Assembly: GCA_027575805.1 (NCBI GenBank)
Contig: JANBPU010000028.1
Span: 1-64,000, forward strand
Source: Mycoemilia scoparia
Taxonomy: Eukaryota > Kickxellomycota > Kickxellomycetes > Kickxellales > Kickxellaceae
DNA length: 64,000 nt
Reading direction: 5' to 3'
The notes under the pieces were generated by a model. The model worked only from the letters and a program-made list of their open reading frames with translations. It ran no database searches and was not told the origin of the DNA. A program made the translations under genes and the position numbers. Positions 11,001 to 20,996 of the stretch are shown in pieces; the stretch's first letter is position 1; each line of letters opens with the position of its first letter.

Positions 11001-12645
11001 CTGAATGAAGTAGCGCCGTGTAAAAAATGACTGTTCTCACAGCATACTTCAGGCAGGGTTTATTGGTTTTGTTCAGATAGCACGAAATGGCATCATTAAA
11101 CAACGAGTCAAAATCAGGGTTGCTGCTTGAAACAGACACTTCAGTTAACACCTTACACATTCCAGCCATTTCAATTGCTCCTGCATAACACTTCCATGCC
11201 TTGTCGCTCTCATAATCTCTGCGTGCAGCATGGTATACCGTGAATGCAAATTTAAAGTCCCGAAGCATGAAAGCATAGTCACCCAGCTTACGAAGTTTGG
11301 CTTCTGGAGAGGAATACGTATAAAATATCTCGCCATCTGTTCCGGTCTTTTGAGAAGAGACAATATTGCTAGTAGAAAAATACTTTCTTCCAACAGAAAA
11401 CAGTCTGCCGGTTATAGCACGTCGTTGGTTTTCTGTTTCCTTTGAAAGTACCTGTAATTGAATTTCCATGTGTGGTAGAATTCTCTTTGATGCTATAGCC
11501 TTAATAGCCTCACGTAGGATCTTTATATCTTCGTGAGTCAGTGTCTTTCCATATCCTTCTCCTTCTCCTTGTTTATTTTTGGGTGACCCACTCCCACTCT
11601 CATAACCAAATACAGAAAAGTGATTAGACCAAATATCCGGGACCTTGTTTGTACTAGATGATGTTACATCACCACCATCAGCATTCCTTCGTTCTCGACC
11701 CAGATCTAGGATGGTTACATTGTTTCCGAGCTGCTGTTTAACACCAGAAAATAGAGATTCAAGCGTTTGCTCCGACATTTCGCTCAAGCGTCCATCATGG
11801 AGCAATACATTGTGTACTAGCAAAGGATTCGAATAGCTCCCACCCGCTAAAGACTGAATATGGAATGAGCTTCTCAGAGTTGAAAATGTGTCAAGAATGC
11901 TTTTGTTACTTGTAGATGTCACAACAAGGCATGCTACCGGGTGGTTAAAGCCTTCGTGTTCAGAAAAATTGGTGCTGTTGTTGATCCATGCTTGTCGAAA
12001 CTTGTAATACCATGGCGTAAGCTTTTCTGGATCTAAAAGAAAAGCGTGATATAAACTTATATCATTATACTGGACCAATTCCTAAAATGGTCACACATGT
12101 ATCTTCTTATTTTCACATAAAGAATAGATTTAACATACTGGTTTTTAGAATCTCTGGGTCAAATTCGTTGTCATTATCATTATTATTACTCAGAGCTTTG
12201 AATATATCATCGGCATCGACATTTTCTACCAAATCTAGCCACTTGCTCATAGCTCCATCGGTAAGCTCGGGTTGTGGCAAAGCAAAACTGTCGGAAAATC
12301 TGATGTCAATAGCATCAAGGTAATGAGATGAAGCTTTATCTCTATGTAGAGTAGCTACATTTAAGAATTTACATATGACCCATGGTTAGACAAGATAGTC
12401 ATTGTTGTTATTATTGTTATTATTATTATTGGTATTGAAATGAAAACAGTCTAGTCATTTGTAGTGTCATAGTTTGAACTTTGATAATTACCTTTTATGG
12501 GGATATCTCTGCCAAAAGGCTGAAGAAGCTCAGCAAAAGAACTAAAGTTATTCTGGTTCAAGAATTGGTCAACATCATCGGACGAAATTACAAGTACTTG
12601 GGGGCTCAGGGCTCTAAATACAAAGTTTCTGCCAGATATTCCCAT
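8050..12645 (-). CDS. TRAPP complex subunit, TRAPPC8/Trs85 family
   Basis: Three exons are inferred on the minus strand: 12645-12492, 12354-12139 and about 12081-8050, for about 1,465 residues. Exon 1 carries the family N-terminus (a SPQVLVISSDD block, then SSFAELLQPFGRDIP). Exon 3 opens with YNDISLYHAFLLDPEKLTPW and the NHPVACLVVTSTS block that matches TRAPPC8. The long C-terminal half is made of beta-rich segments as in TRAPPC8. TRAPPC8/Trs85 defines the TRAPPIII complex, which activates Rab1/Ypt1 in autophagy and ER-Golgi traffic. The exon 1-2 junction is clean. The exon 2-3 junction is not: the obvious GTATGTT donor and TTTTAG acceptor are out of phase (see findings). No other gene overlaps it. 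Confidence 0.85.
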
Positions 12646-13496
12646 TGAAAAATGCTGGCAGGCTCTAATATTGGAATGCAGGTAAATATATATAAAGTGA
12701 AATGTAAAGAATGTAATAGAGAGGCCTCAAGTGATAGTGTTTTCTTTTGAATAATGTAACTTTGCTATGCTACACATTAGTCAGGCTGCCAAGGCGTGAT
12801 CTAATAATCATTTATATTTTGGGATTTATGTGTTGTTTATCAATCACTCATATGGGCGATTGTTTTTGAAGGGTGACCATTTTCTAATAAGCTGTGATTA
12901 CGACTATAATCTTTGGCCACCAAAAGATACCCTTCAAAAACCATGATACATATGGCCGAAGTCATAGTAAAAAGGCAACAGAATAGTATCCTCAAACAGG
13001 ATTATCTTTTTTGCTATTGGATCCATTGAGACAGCTCTTTAAAGAAAACGGTTATACTATGCTAATTAACACACATACACACACTGAATGAGCTCCTGGC
13101 ATATATAAGTTGATGCTGTATGCTAACTTTAACACTACTATATATGATCAATAGGTAGCATTGATTGTATGCGATGCATCCTATTTATAATAGTACCAAG
13201 CGATCATCTTTTCAGATTGGTAGATAATTATTTTACTCTTCGAATAAACGTTCCATAGCTTGCCTCTTTAGAAAGGTCATTCTCTGATGCCTTCGCCTTA
13301 CCGATTAGGCACAACATGTTAAAACAAAGCTCATACAAATCATCATTATTACATCAATAAGTGTGTATTGTTATGAATGCAAATAGAAAACAAATGTGCA
13401 AATCTATGAATGCGTACTTATGAACAGGTAGGTTGGTCTATACTTATATATATACTTAATAACAACAGCGCAATAGGCTGACCCTATTTTTACTCT
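12646..13496. other. Intergenic region between TRAPPC8 and transporter genes
   Basis: This 850-bp spacer lies upstream of TRAPPC8 and downstream of the MFS gene, both on the minus strand. It holds one family A element (about 12850-12954) and short AC-rich and TA-rich runs near 13070 and 13447. No ORF or RNA gene was recognised. Confidence 0.6.
12850..12954 (+). mobile_element. Family A MITE-like element, copy A3
   Basis: The left end TATGGGCGATTGTTTTTGAA followed by GGGTGACC pairs with the right end ACCCTTCAAAAACCATGATA followed by CATATG. The core GCTGTGATTACGACTATAAT followed by CTTTGGCCACC is a diverged form of the family core. Confidence 0.7.
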
Positions 13497-14912
13497 TCAA
13501 ATTTTAACAAAAATCTTTCGGGTAACAGAGACCCGAAGACACACCTGGAGTATGGTACAAGAAAGCATGAATACCCCAGAAAAGACGATTGTGGGAACAA
13601 AGTTCGTACCATGTCCAACATTGTCGAGAATGGCACCCATAGCTGGAGCACCAACAATTGAGCCACAGAAGTTGGCAACGTAGAGCAACCCGATAATATT
13701 TGCGATACGATGAACACCAAATAGATCAGCCATGATAACGGGAAGAAGGCTGATAAAGCCACCACAGAATACACCATAAATAATCGTCATGGCAATCATG
13801 GTACCAGTGGCATGGAATGGAAGCCACAAAATAAGAATGCTCAGAGCTGCCATCAGTGTACACACAATGAGAGTATTGATGCGCCCCACCCTGTCAGCGA
13901 CAAAACCAGTTCCAATACGCCCAATAGTCGAGGCTGCGTTGATGGCAATGATCAAGTTTGTTCCGAAGCTTTCAGACTTGCCATCTTTGACCATAGCAAA
14001 TGTAGGAAGATAGAAGAAGGGAGCGAAGTAGGCGCAAGTACCACAAACAGCAGAAGCAAACACAAACATGAAACGAATGTCTTTGAGAACCTCAAAGTCG
14101 ATGATAGTTTCTCTCTTCTTTGGCGGGTAGAAGGGTCTCATGAACCAGGATGCACAGCTGTTAATTACAAATATCAGGATTCCAGAAATGCGCAATGCCC
14201 AGCCGAAGCCGAGCTTCTGGATCATGGCGTGGGTTACAGGGGTTACCCAAACGCCACCAAGACCACTACCGGCGACAGCCAAGCCAATTGCCAAACCTCT
14301 TTTCTTTGTAAACCATTGTGAAGGAAGAGAGCAAGGCGGAATGAAGCAGCATGATCCCCCAATTCCAAACATCAGTCCTTGGGTCAGGACAAGGCCCCAC
14401 AAGACCTTGATAAATGAAGCAGCAATGAGAGAAATGGCCATGATAACACCGCCGATGAATGTGACCAGACGACTATCCATACGCTCACAAAGAATCCCAA
14501 CTAGAATGCCAAAGAGATTCATACACGCAAACTGCAGAGTCCCTATCCATGCAATATTGGACATGGGCTCATCGGGGAAGAGCTCGACGTGATAATCTTT
14601 TTGGTATTCACCAAATGCGTTGGCCACACCGAGCGAAAACATCATCATGGCAAAGCCAGAGAAAACTACCAGCCAGCCGTACCCACCATCTGGTGGCGTT
14701 TTCTGGCTAGCATCACCGCCACCACCTGCTTCTTTTTCGGCATCGAAGTTGCTGTTCTGAATATCGGGGTGGAGACTGCTAGCTTGCGAATCAATGGCCT
14801 CGTCGATTTTGTAGTTCAGAGTCCCTTTCTTGGTTGTGTCCGCATAGTAGTCGTTGTCGTTCAAATCCTGAACCGATTGAGTCCTTGTTTCTGGAAGGTC
14901 GTGGATTGACAT
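13497..14912 (-). CDS. MFS transporter of the monocarboxylate (MCT/Mch) type
   Basis: A single-exon ORF of 471 residues with an intact start and stop. After a soluble acidic N-terminus of about 75 residues comes the MCT signature PPDGGYGWLVVFSGF at the start of TM1. The hydrophobic pattern fits twelve membrane helices with a central cytoplasmic loop (FYPPKKRETIIDFEVLKD). A loop between TM8 and TM9 carries GTGFVADRVGRIN, the repeat of the MFS loop motif. Fungal relatives are Mch-type and riboflavin-type carriers; the substrate cannot be read from sequence. The C-terminus is short. Location in the plasma or vacuolar membrane is inferred from the family. Confidence 0.9.
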   Translation of the reverse strand: MSIHDLPETRTQSVQDLNDNDYYADTTKKGTLNYKIDEAIDSQASSLHPDIQNSNFDAEKEAGGGGDASQKTPPDGGYGWLVVFSGFAMMMFSLGVANAFGEYQKDYHVELFPDEPMSNIAWIGTLQFACMNLFGILVGILCERMDSRLVTFIGGVIMAISLIAASFIKVLWGLVLTQGLMFGIGGSCCFIPPCSLPSQWFTKKRGLAIGLAVAGSGLGGVWVTPVTHAMIQKLGFGWALRISGILIFVINSCASWFMRPFYPPKKRETIIDFEVLKDIRFMFVFASAVCGTCAYFAPFFYLPTFAMVKDGKSESFGTNLIIAINAASTIGRIGTGFVADRVGRINTLIVCTLMAALSILILWLPFHATGTMIAMTIIYGVFCGGFISLLPVIMADLFGVHRIANIIGLLYVANFCGSIVGAPAMGAILDNVGHGTNFVPTIVFSGVFMLSCTILQVCLRVSVTRKIFVKI

Positions 14913-16747
14913 TTCTTTTAGAGATGGGATATTTAACTATTATGCACTCGCCTCAAGTAGTAGTAGTAGTAGTGGTAGTAGTATTTACAATATATATATA
15001 TATGTATGCGCTTGCCTTTTTACGCAAAATTAAAGGGCAAAGGATAGGTAAAATGACGGGCAAAATGTATTTATATGATGAAAAGTACAGTTGGGATATT
15101 GATAAGCCGTGGAATATGCTCTAGTCTGTAGCTTCTGGAATGCCTAAAGGTTATAAAATTAAAGAATATCGCTCCACTTCAACCAACAAACTTGACGCCA
15201 TGTGTCCCTTTAAATATGTAAATACAAACGGCCTTGTACCATTGGAGTTCTCAGAGGATACCCGTCCAAGAAAATCTTTTTCAGCGCATTTGTGTTGACT
15301 AATACGTCGCTCAACATGATCCCCAGACCATTCTGCCCAGTGCAACAACGAGCTAATGAACCTAAGGAGATTTTCAAGAGAAAGGCCTGTGTTAGCGACC
15401 GATAGTTCTTTGTACAATGTCCCGAACTTTGCCCGTCCATACGATGGAATGCAGGATCGTGTGTGTCTCTTCAAAAATGGTTATTAAGGTCGGTCAACAA
15501 AACCGATATCGGGGCCGAATCACATTGGTTGAATCACATTATATCCCCAAGGTCAAAGCGATTCGGCTATTGTTTCTCCAGGGTCTTATAAACATGCGCC
15601 CACTGTGTGTATGTATCGCAGAAAGAATGTACAGGTTCCGGCCCATCATTGGTCAGCATAACCGAGATGAAGGACAATCGCTGCGTTGATACACAAGCAT
15701 TTCTTTGATTTGGCACTACGCACATCCACACTTTTCAAAACAGAGAGACTGAGGCCACATCATCTTCATCCGAGGTAGATTGGATTTGCTCTCTTACCCC
15801 AAAAGCCAAATGATGTTTACCAGCTTTCGTTATTTGGTTCGTGAGAATTTGCGCGCCTAAATGTTGCTCTTTATTTACGTTTATGTCAGGGATGAAGCCA
15901 CATTTATAAAATGACTATTAAAGCGAGTCACGCTTATTTTTACCAGCTCAGAACAGATAGGAAAAATTGTAAAAATTACTATACCTGCCACTAGTTCCCA
16001 CAAACCATCAAGCCTGACAAAAATACGGATTTTAAGTCCATATGCAGACAGCAATTCTTACAGCAACAAACAGGGATAGAGGAGATGGTGATGCCGCTGC
16101 TGTACCTGGAATTCGATGGACAATAGAAACACAGTTTGCAAGTCTCTGAGAGATAATGGTTCATTATACGTGTATGCAGGGCTCACAGGGAAGCTGTCAT
16201 GCAGGCATGTGAGTCAATAATGGAATATTTTTGCCAAGTCTATTCGCTATCGAAGTCCGAAATGGCATTATTCATTGATGTGATTGTCTAGGCATGGATG
16301 TGTGGGCGTGGTTAGGCTGTGTTAAATTGGCACAGGTATTTCGGGTTTGGGGTTTAGATTAGTAATTCCAATATACTTTGGCTTGATGTATATATTGGAA
16401 AATTTGCTACAAAGAGTCACAAGTTGATTGAGGCGAGAAAACGCATGAAGTCATTTAAATAGGGGGCTCTGATATATTACTTTTGATAGAATATTGAGAG
16501 CTATGATGTAGTCAGGAAAAGCAGAATGAGAGAAAATTTATCTATTTAATTAACTTGGCAAACGCCCCTGGCTCTTCTTCATGCACTAAACTCACACACA
16601 CACACACACGACTGTCTGGGACACAATAATGTCCAAAGGATAATACATGTGTAGTACGGCTGAATCATATACCACCATTCCGTATGTCTCATGCGTACAC
16701 CCTCTTCCTCCACACATCTCATAAACAACAATCACGAGCACAGAATT
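14913..16747. other. Intergenic region with one doubtful ORF
   Basis: This is 1.8 kb of spacer between the MFS start and the 3' end of the Cid1-like gene. Near the MFS start there is a (GTA) tract (about 14957-14980) and a (TA) tract (about 14990-15003). A GC-richer stretch at 15150-15690 is open in more than one frame. A (CA) tract lies near 16592-16608. No RNA gene was recognised. Confidence 0.55.
15151..15474 (-). CDS. Doubtful hypothetical ORF or gene relic, 107 codons
   Basis: The stretch has less simple sequence than its surroundings and encodes a plausible mixed-composition peptide. A second minus-strand frame (15210-15440) and the plus strand (15417-15689) are also open. Overlapping openness in several frames suggests composition or a decayed element rather than a single gene. 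No family is recognised and no splice partners were found. Confidence 0.2.
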   Translation of the reverse strand: MKRHTRSCIPSYGRAKFGTLYKELSVANTGLSLENLLRFISSLLHWAEWSGDHVERRISQHKCAEKDFLGRVSSENSNGTRPFVFTYLKGHMASSLLVEVERYSLIL

Positions 16748-19167
16748 CTACTTGCATGGAGCAATACTTTTGGCAGATTTCGATAGCTCGCACAAGATAG
16801 AGTAAAAAGCCCAATCCATGTGCTTGTAGTTGCATTCTTCTATATCAGAACCCCGCCATTCTTCCATAAACCCGTCCCAGTCATTGTGCAACAGATGCGT
16901 GTAGGCTTTGAAAAATTCACTTCGGTAACCAAAAGCCACGCTCGATAGGATCCTGGCACAATTTATATGGGTTTCTATCGGATCTTCAACAACAAATGGT
17001 GGCTGGAGGTGTTGGTTGGCTAGGGCTTCACCATGTATGGGGTTAAAAATGCTGCTATTAAACATCGCGGTGGTGTGTTCACGGGATGCGCTGGTGGTGC
17101 CTAGCCTCACGGATATGACATCTTTGAAAGGCTTGTACGTGGTGCTGTAATGGTAGAAAAAGTCTATCAAGAGTTCCCGGACACCCATTTTGCAAGGCGA
17201 GGCCCAGCCGTTGTTCTTACTATCGCCATTGCCTGTTGAGTTTATCTGGCTGGTTTTCTTGACACTGCAGTGTTTGGATTTGCCCGCATGGGCTGTTGAT
17301 GCTTGTGGTTTAGCGGGATAATACATGTACACCTCGCTTTCATCAATTATTCTAGACTGAAGCTCTCTCCCGCAATTCAGACAGACTCTTAACGTTGATG
17401 ACGCCTTTTCATCTTTCAATGGTTCTCTCTCATCCTTGTCTGCGGACTTTGATGGTGGACGTTTATTACCATTTCCGCCAGGCTTTTTTAGACAGCAAAT
17501 TTGTTGGATGGGTGGAACAACACCCAGCTCTATAAGCCTTGCCAATGCCATCATTGTCAAGGCAAAAGTATTAAGTAGCGCGGATGAGGCGTCAGCAAGG
17601 TTTCTCCTTTTTTGCCATTTCTTTAGAATTATCAGGAATGGTTTAACCCGGTCATCAATAACAACATAATTTGAAATCAGTCGAGTTTTGTGAACACCAA
17701 GAACGGAGTTAAGGCAAATATCGCCACTAATTTGACTAGATTATTCAAGACTATATGTGTCAGTATAGTAAAGGTAGACCAGGCACGTATGTGATTTTAA
17801 AACATCCCATATATATATCATATAGATTATGATGTGTGACTTACTGTGCTTTATGTTCAAATTTAAGAACTGGTATACGAGCGCTGGTTATTGGCAATAA
17901 TTTGGAGAATTTCTCTAATAACAACAATAGTAATAAACAATTTTAGTGGGATTAAAAAACCACTTGTTATTATAAAATACTTCCTCATAATAATAGCAGT
18001 GAATTTAATTTTTTTGATATACTAACCTTTTTTAAGTTTAGTTTTTAGTTGGCCGACAAAATTATTTAGAGGAAATTTCTTTACGCGGCTATACTTTGGT
18101 TGTATTAGTAAACTAATGTCAACGTCGCTATACTTGGTGGCTAGCCCAGTGGCAACAGATCTATGGGGTGTTTTTTTGTATTTAAGCATGGTGTTAGTAT
18201 CTTTTCTTCTAATAACTACTGCTAGTGGTAAAGTAACCCAAATTGATTTTAAAATTTTCTTTTTCAACTTACCCAAATGCTTGCCCAGAAACACGGAAAT
18301 TTGGTTTACCAATTTTTTTGGCAACGTTTGTTATTACTTTTAGTATATTTTTAGATTTTTTGTCTAAGTCACTCGAGTCAATCTATAACACATAACCAGA
18401 GCGAAGAGTGTTTTTGATCAATCTCTGTTTGACTGTTTCGATTTAAATACACCATTATAATTAATTTAGCATACCTGAGATTCTTTGTCAATTTGTTGTT
18501 GGATATAATCAATATCAAAAGTCTTTTTATGATGCTTTTTATAATTGTTAATATCCTCTGTTGTTGTTGTTGCTGTTGCTGCTGTTGTTTGTGGTGAGTA
18601 TAAAAATGGCAGGATTCCATCTTTAAGCTTATTGAGATCAAATTCATTATTGGTATAACTGATAAGAAATCGATCCTTGCTTCGGTGTTTCTTGAGATTT
18701 TTGGGTGTTTTGGGTTTACCGTTGCATGATCCTTCACAATCAGCCTTGTTTGATATTATCTGATGGTCCTGCTCATATTTGATATTAAACCACGGACGAA
18801 ATATAGGCAATTTAATCCAATCCTTTACCGACAGCGTGGCTCCATTTAATAAATTCTGCTTATATTTGATAGGAATTGTTGTATTTGGGACTTCATCAAG
18901 AATCGTGTCGATATTATGCCACTCTGTATTTTGGAATTTTTGTGGCTGTAAAGATATCGCCGTCCCTTCTTTTCCTCCTTTTTTTATTATTATTTTTGGA
19001 GTCGGCGTTGAACTCTTTTGCTTTATAACATCAATTATACTAGATATGATTGTAGAATTTTCAAAGAATGCGTTATTTATATATTTCGAATTCTCTAAAA
19101 GCCCTTTATAAGATAAAAATCGGGACCGATGAACCTTTCGAATGGGTAACATTGAGTGCAACAACAA
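16748..19167 (-). CDS. Cid1-family noncanonical poly(A)/poly(U) polymerase
   Basis: Five exons are inferred: 19167-18475, 18382-18273, 18160-18027, 17914-17845 and 17735-16748. They join in phase to about 664 residues. The nucleotidyltransferase motif FGSVATGLATKYSDVDISL is rebuilt only by splicing: Phe-Gly comes from exon 2, and the rest from exon 3, with intron branch site TACTAAC. Catalytic Asp are D280 and D282. The third acidic residue is D341 in SGDICLNSVLG. Next come the central-domain block DDRVKPFLIILKKWQKRRN and, near the C-terminus, the PAP-associated block (MGVRELLIDFFYHY, FVVEDPIETHINCARI). The enzyme would add nucleotides to RNA 3' ends; A or U preference is not clear. The exon 1 N-terminus (Arg/Lys/Ser-rich) could target mitochondria. 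One alternative start is the second Met, five codons on. The exon 5 acceptor has a rival 9 bp downstream that is also in frame. Confidence 0.85.
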
Positions 19168-19537
19168 ATCATAAAAAAGCTTAGCTTAGCTTAGCTTCTT
19201 TAGAATTTCAAACAAGTCCTGATCCTCTTTTTCTCTTTCTCTCTCTGGAAAAAGAAAGGCTGTTCTTAATACTCTGCTTCTTTTAAAAAAAGGAAGAGAC
19301 GGAGCTTGTTTTATTATGGGAAATAGCACACCAAAATCCAGATCAAGATCAAGAAAGGTTTTTTAAAGCAATAATAGCCCCATAATCCGTTGCCAATAAT
19401 TCAGATAATTCTACAAAAAAACGTCTTTGTTGTCAATAGTCATATAATCGTATTCAAAAAAACGTTTACATCTCTCCTTTCCTCTATCTATCACTCTCAC
19501 TCTTTTTTCTTTACCCAATTTAAATTTGCATTACATA
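19168..19537. promoter_or_regulatory. Divergent promoter between Cid1-like gene and RPC53
   Basis: About 370 bp separates two divergent start codons. It contains four tandem AGCTT-type pentamers (about 19179-19198), pyrimidine runs (TTTTTCTCTTTCTCTCTCTGG near 19227-19247, and 19472-19512) just upstream of the RPC53 start, and A/T runs. No TATA box is obvious. A shared bidirectional promoter is inferred from the geometry only. Confidence 0.5.
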
Positions 19538-20996
19538 ATGTCAGAAGATAATAAACCAACTCTACCTGGTCGTGGTCGCCGGGGAAGGCCAATAGCAAAG
19601 CCAAGCCTTAGGGGGGCTAGAACAAGAAGAAATCTTGTCTCAGAAGAAGCCATAGAACAAAGAGCACCCCGCACTCCTAGTGCAACAAGTACAGATGGTG
19701 ACAATAGCGTTAGTAGTGGTAGTAGCTTAGCGACTGGAAGATTGGCATCTTTACGTGGTGGAAGAGGTGGAGCAGCAACATCAGCAGCAGCCTCTAAGGT
19801 AAACACATTAATAGATACACTAACTTATTGCAAAACTGTAAACGCCCTCCCTCCTTTAAACTAAAACACACGTCCATATTTATTTGTTGTTACAACTACA
19901 ATTATTGTATTTATAGATGAGATTTATGCCAGTAGTTCCACAAAGAAGAGTCAAAAAAGAAGAATCATCATTATTGAAAAATAAGGAAGAAAAGAATGAA
20001 GCCGATGGCAAATCTCGTCACCATGGCGGCAGTTACGAAAGAGGTGGGCGAGGAGGCAGAGGAAGGGGTGGAGATCGAGGTCGTGGAGGTAATAGGGGTC
20101 GTGGCCGTGACCAGCCTCGATGGATCCAGCATGCAACTGGACCGTTTGCAATGGGTCCATCATCTCTTGGTCGGCGATCCGCACCAACAAGTGGCGGTGG
20201 AGGTGCTGTGGGTGGTTTCTTTGAATCTGGAGGAATTGGTAGTAGTAGCGACACAACGCCTATGGCTGGTGATGAGGGTGGCCCTGGTTCAGCTTCTGGT
20301 ATCAAAAAGACAGAGGCCGAAGATGGCTTTGCACCTATCAGCATAACATCAGAAAATAAGGAAGCTGAAGTTGTACATGCCATGAAGAGACTTGAGATTG
20401 ACTATGTTGGTTCTGTATTTAATGCCAAAGACGAAGAGGAAGAAGAAGAAGAAGAGGACTTTGAGGACGAGGTTATGATATTCCAACTTCCCGGAAATTT
20501 CCCAAAATTCACAAATCCCTTTGAAGACCTCGATGACGATGTGGTGGTGAAGGAGGACAAAAAGCCATCTATTTTGCCAGTAAAGATTGAAGATAGCGAC
20601 AATGAAAGTGGAGTTCCTGAAACACCTACTAAAATTTCCGAAAAGGAAAATGTAAAGACTGAATCATCTGATAAGTCTGCCACTCCACAGAAGAAGGATG
20701 TCAAACCCAAAATTACAACCAACGAAGGTGTTAAGCAGAAAGAGAAAGAGAAAGAACAAGAACAAAGCACAGAAACTCGTGGTCCAGAAGGACGTATTGG
20801 AACATTACAAATATACGAGTCTGGAAAAGTGAAGATGAAGATCGGCGATATTCTCTATGATATCTCGACAGGTTCGGACTGCCAGTTTGTCCAGAAACTT
20901 TGTGCGCTTGACATGGAGTGTCGACAGGCGTTTATTCTTGGCAACATTAAAAAAAGACTTGTGTGTACTCCTGATCTAGAAAGTATGCTTCAATAG
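19538..20996 (+). CDS. RPC53: RNA polymerase III subunit RPC4/Rpc53 (POLR3D-like)
   Basis: Two exons, 19538-19798 and 19917-20996, join in phase to 446 residues. The start MSEDNKP was chosen over an in-frame Met four codons upstream because it begins the family-like N-terminus. Directly after the intron is the block FMPVVPQRRVKKEE, matching the conserved FTPN-type segment of RPC4. The C-terminal RPC4 domain is clear: GRIGTLQIYESGKVKMKIGD, CQFVQKLCALD and LVCTPDLESML at the end. Between them lie an Arg-Gly-rich region (about residues 120-150), an acidic run and Lys/Glu-rich disorder. RPC4 pairs with RPC5/Rpc37 in the TFIIF-like subcomplex for initiation, termination and reinitiation on tRNA and 5S genes. 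AATAAA at 21111-21116 is a candidate poly(A) signal. Confidence 0.93.

Noticed and set aside
13789..14909. Several long plus-strand ORFs opposite the MFS gene (up to 169 codons)
   Set aside because: They mirror the codon structure of the clear minus-strand transporter and match no family.
19179..19198. AGCTT pentamer array considered as telomere-like repeat
   Set aside because: Only four units, interior to the contig between two genes, and not TTAGGG-type.
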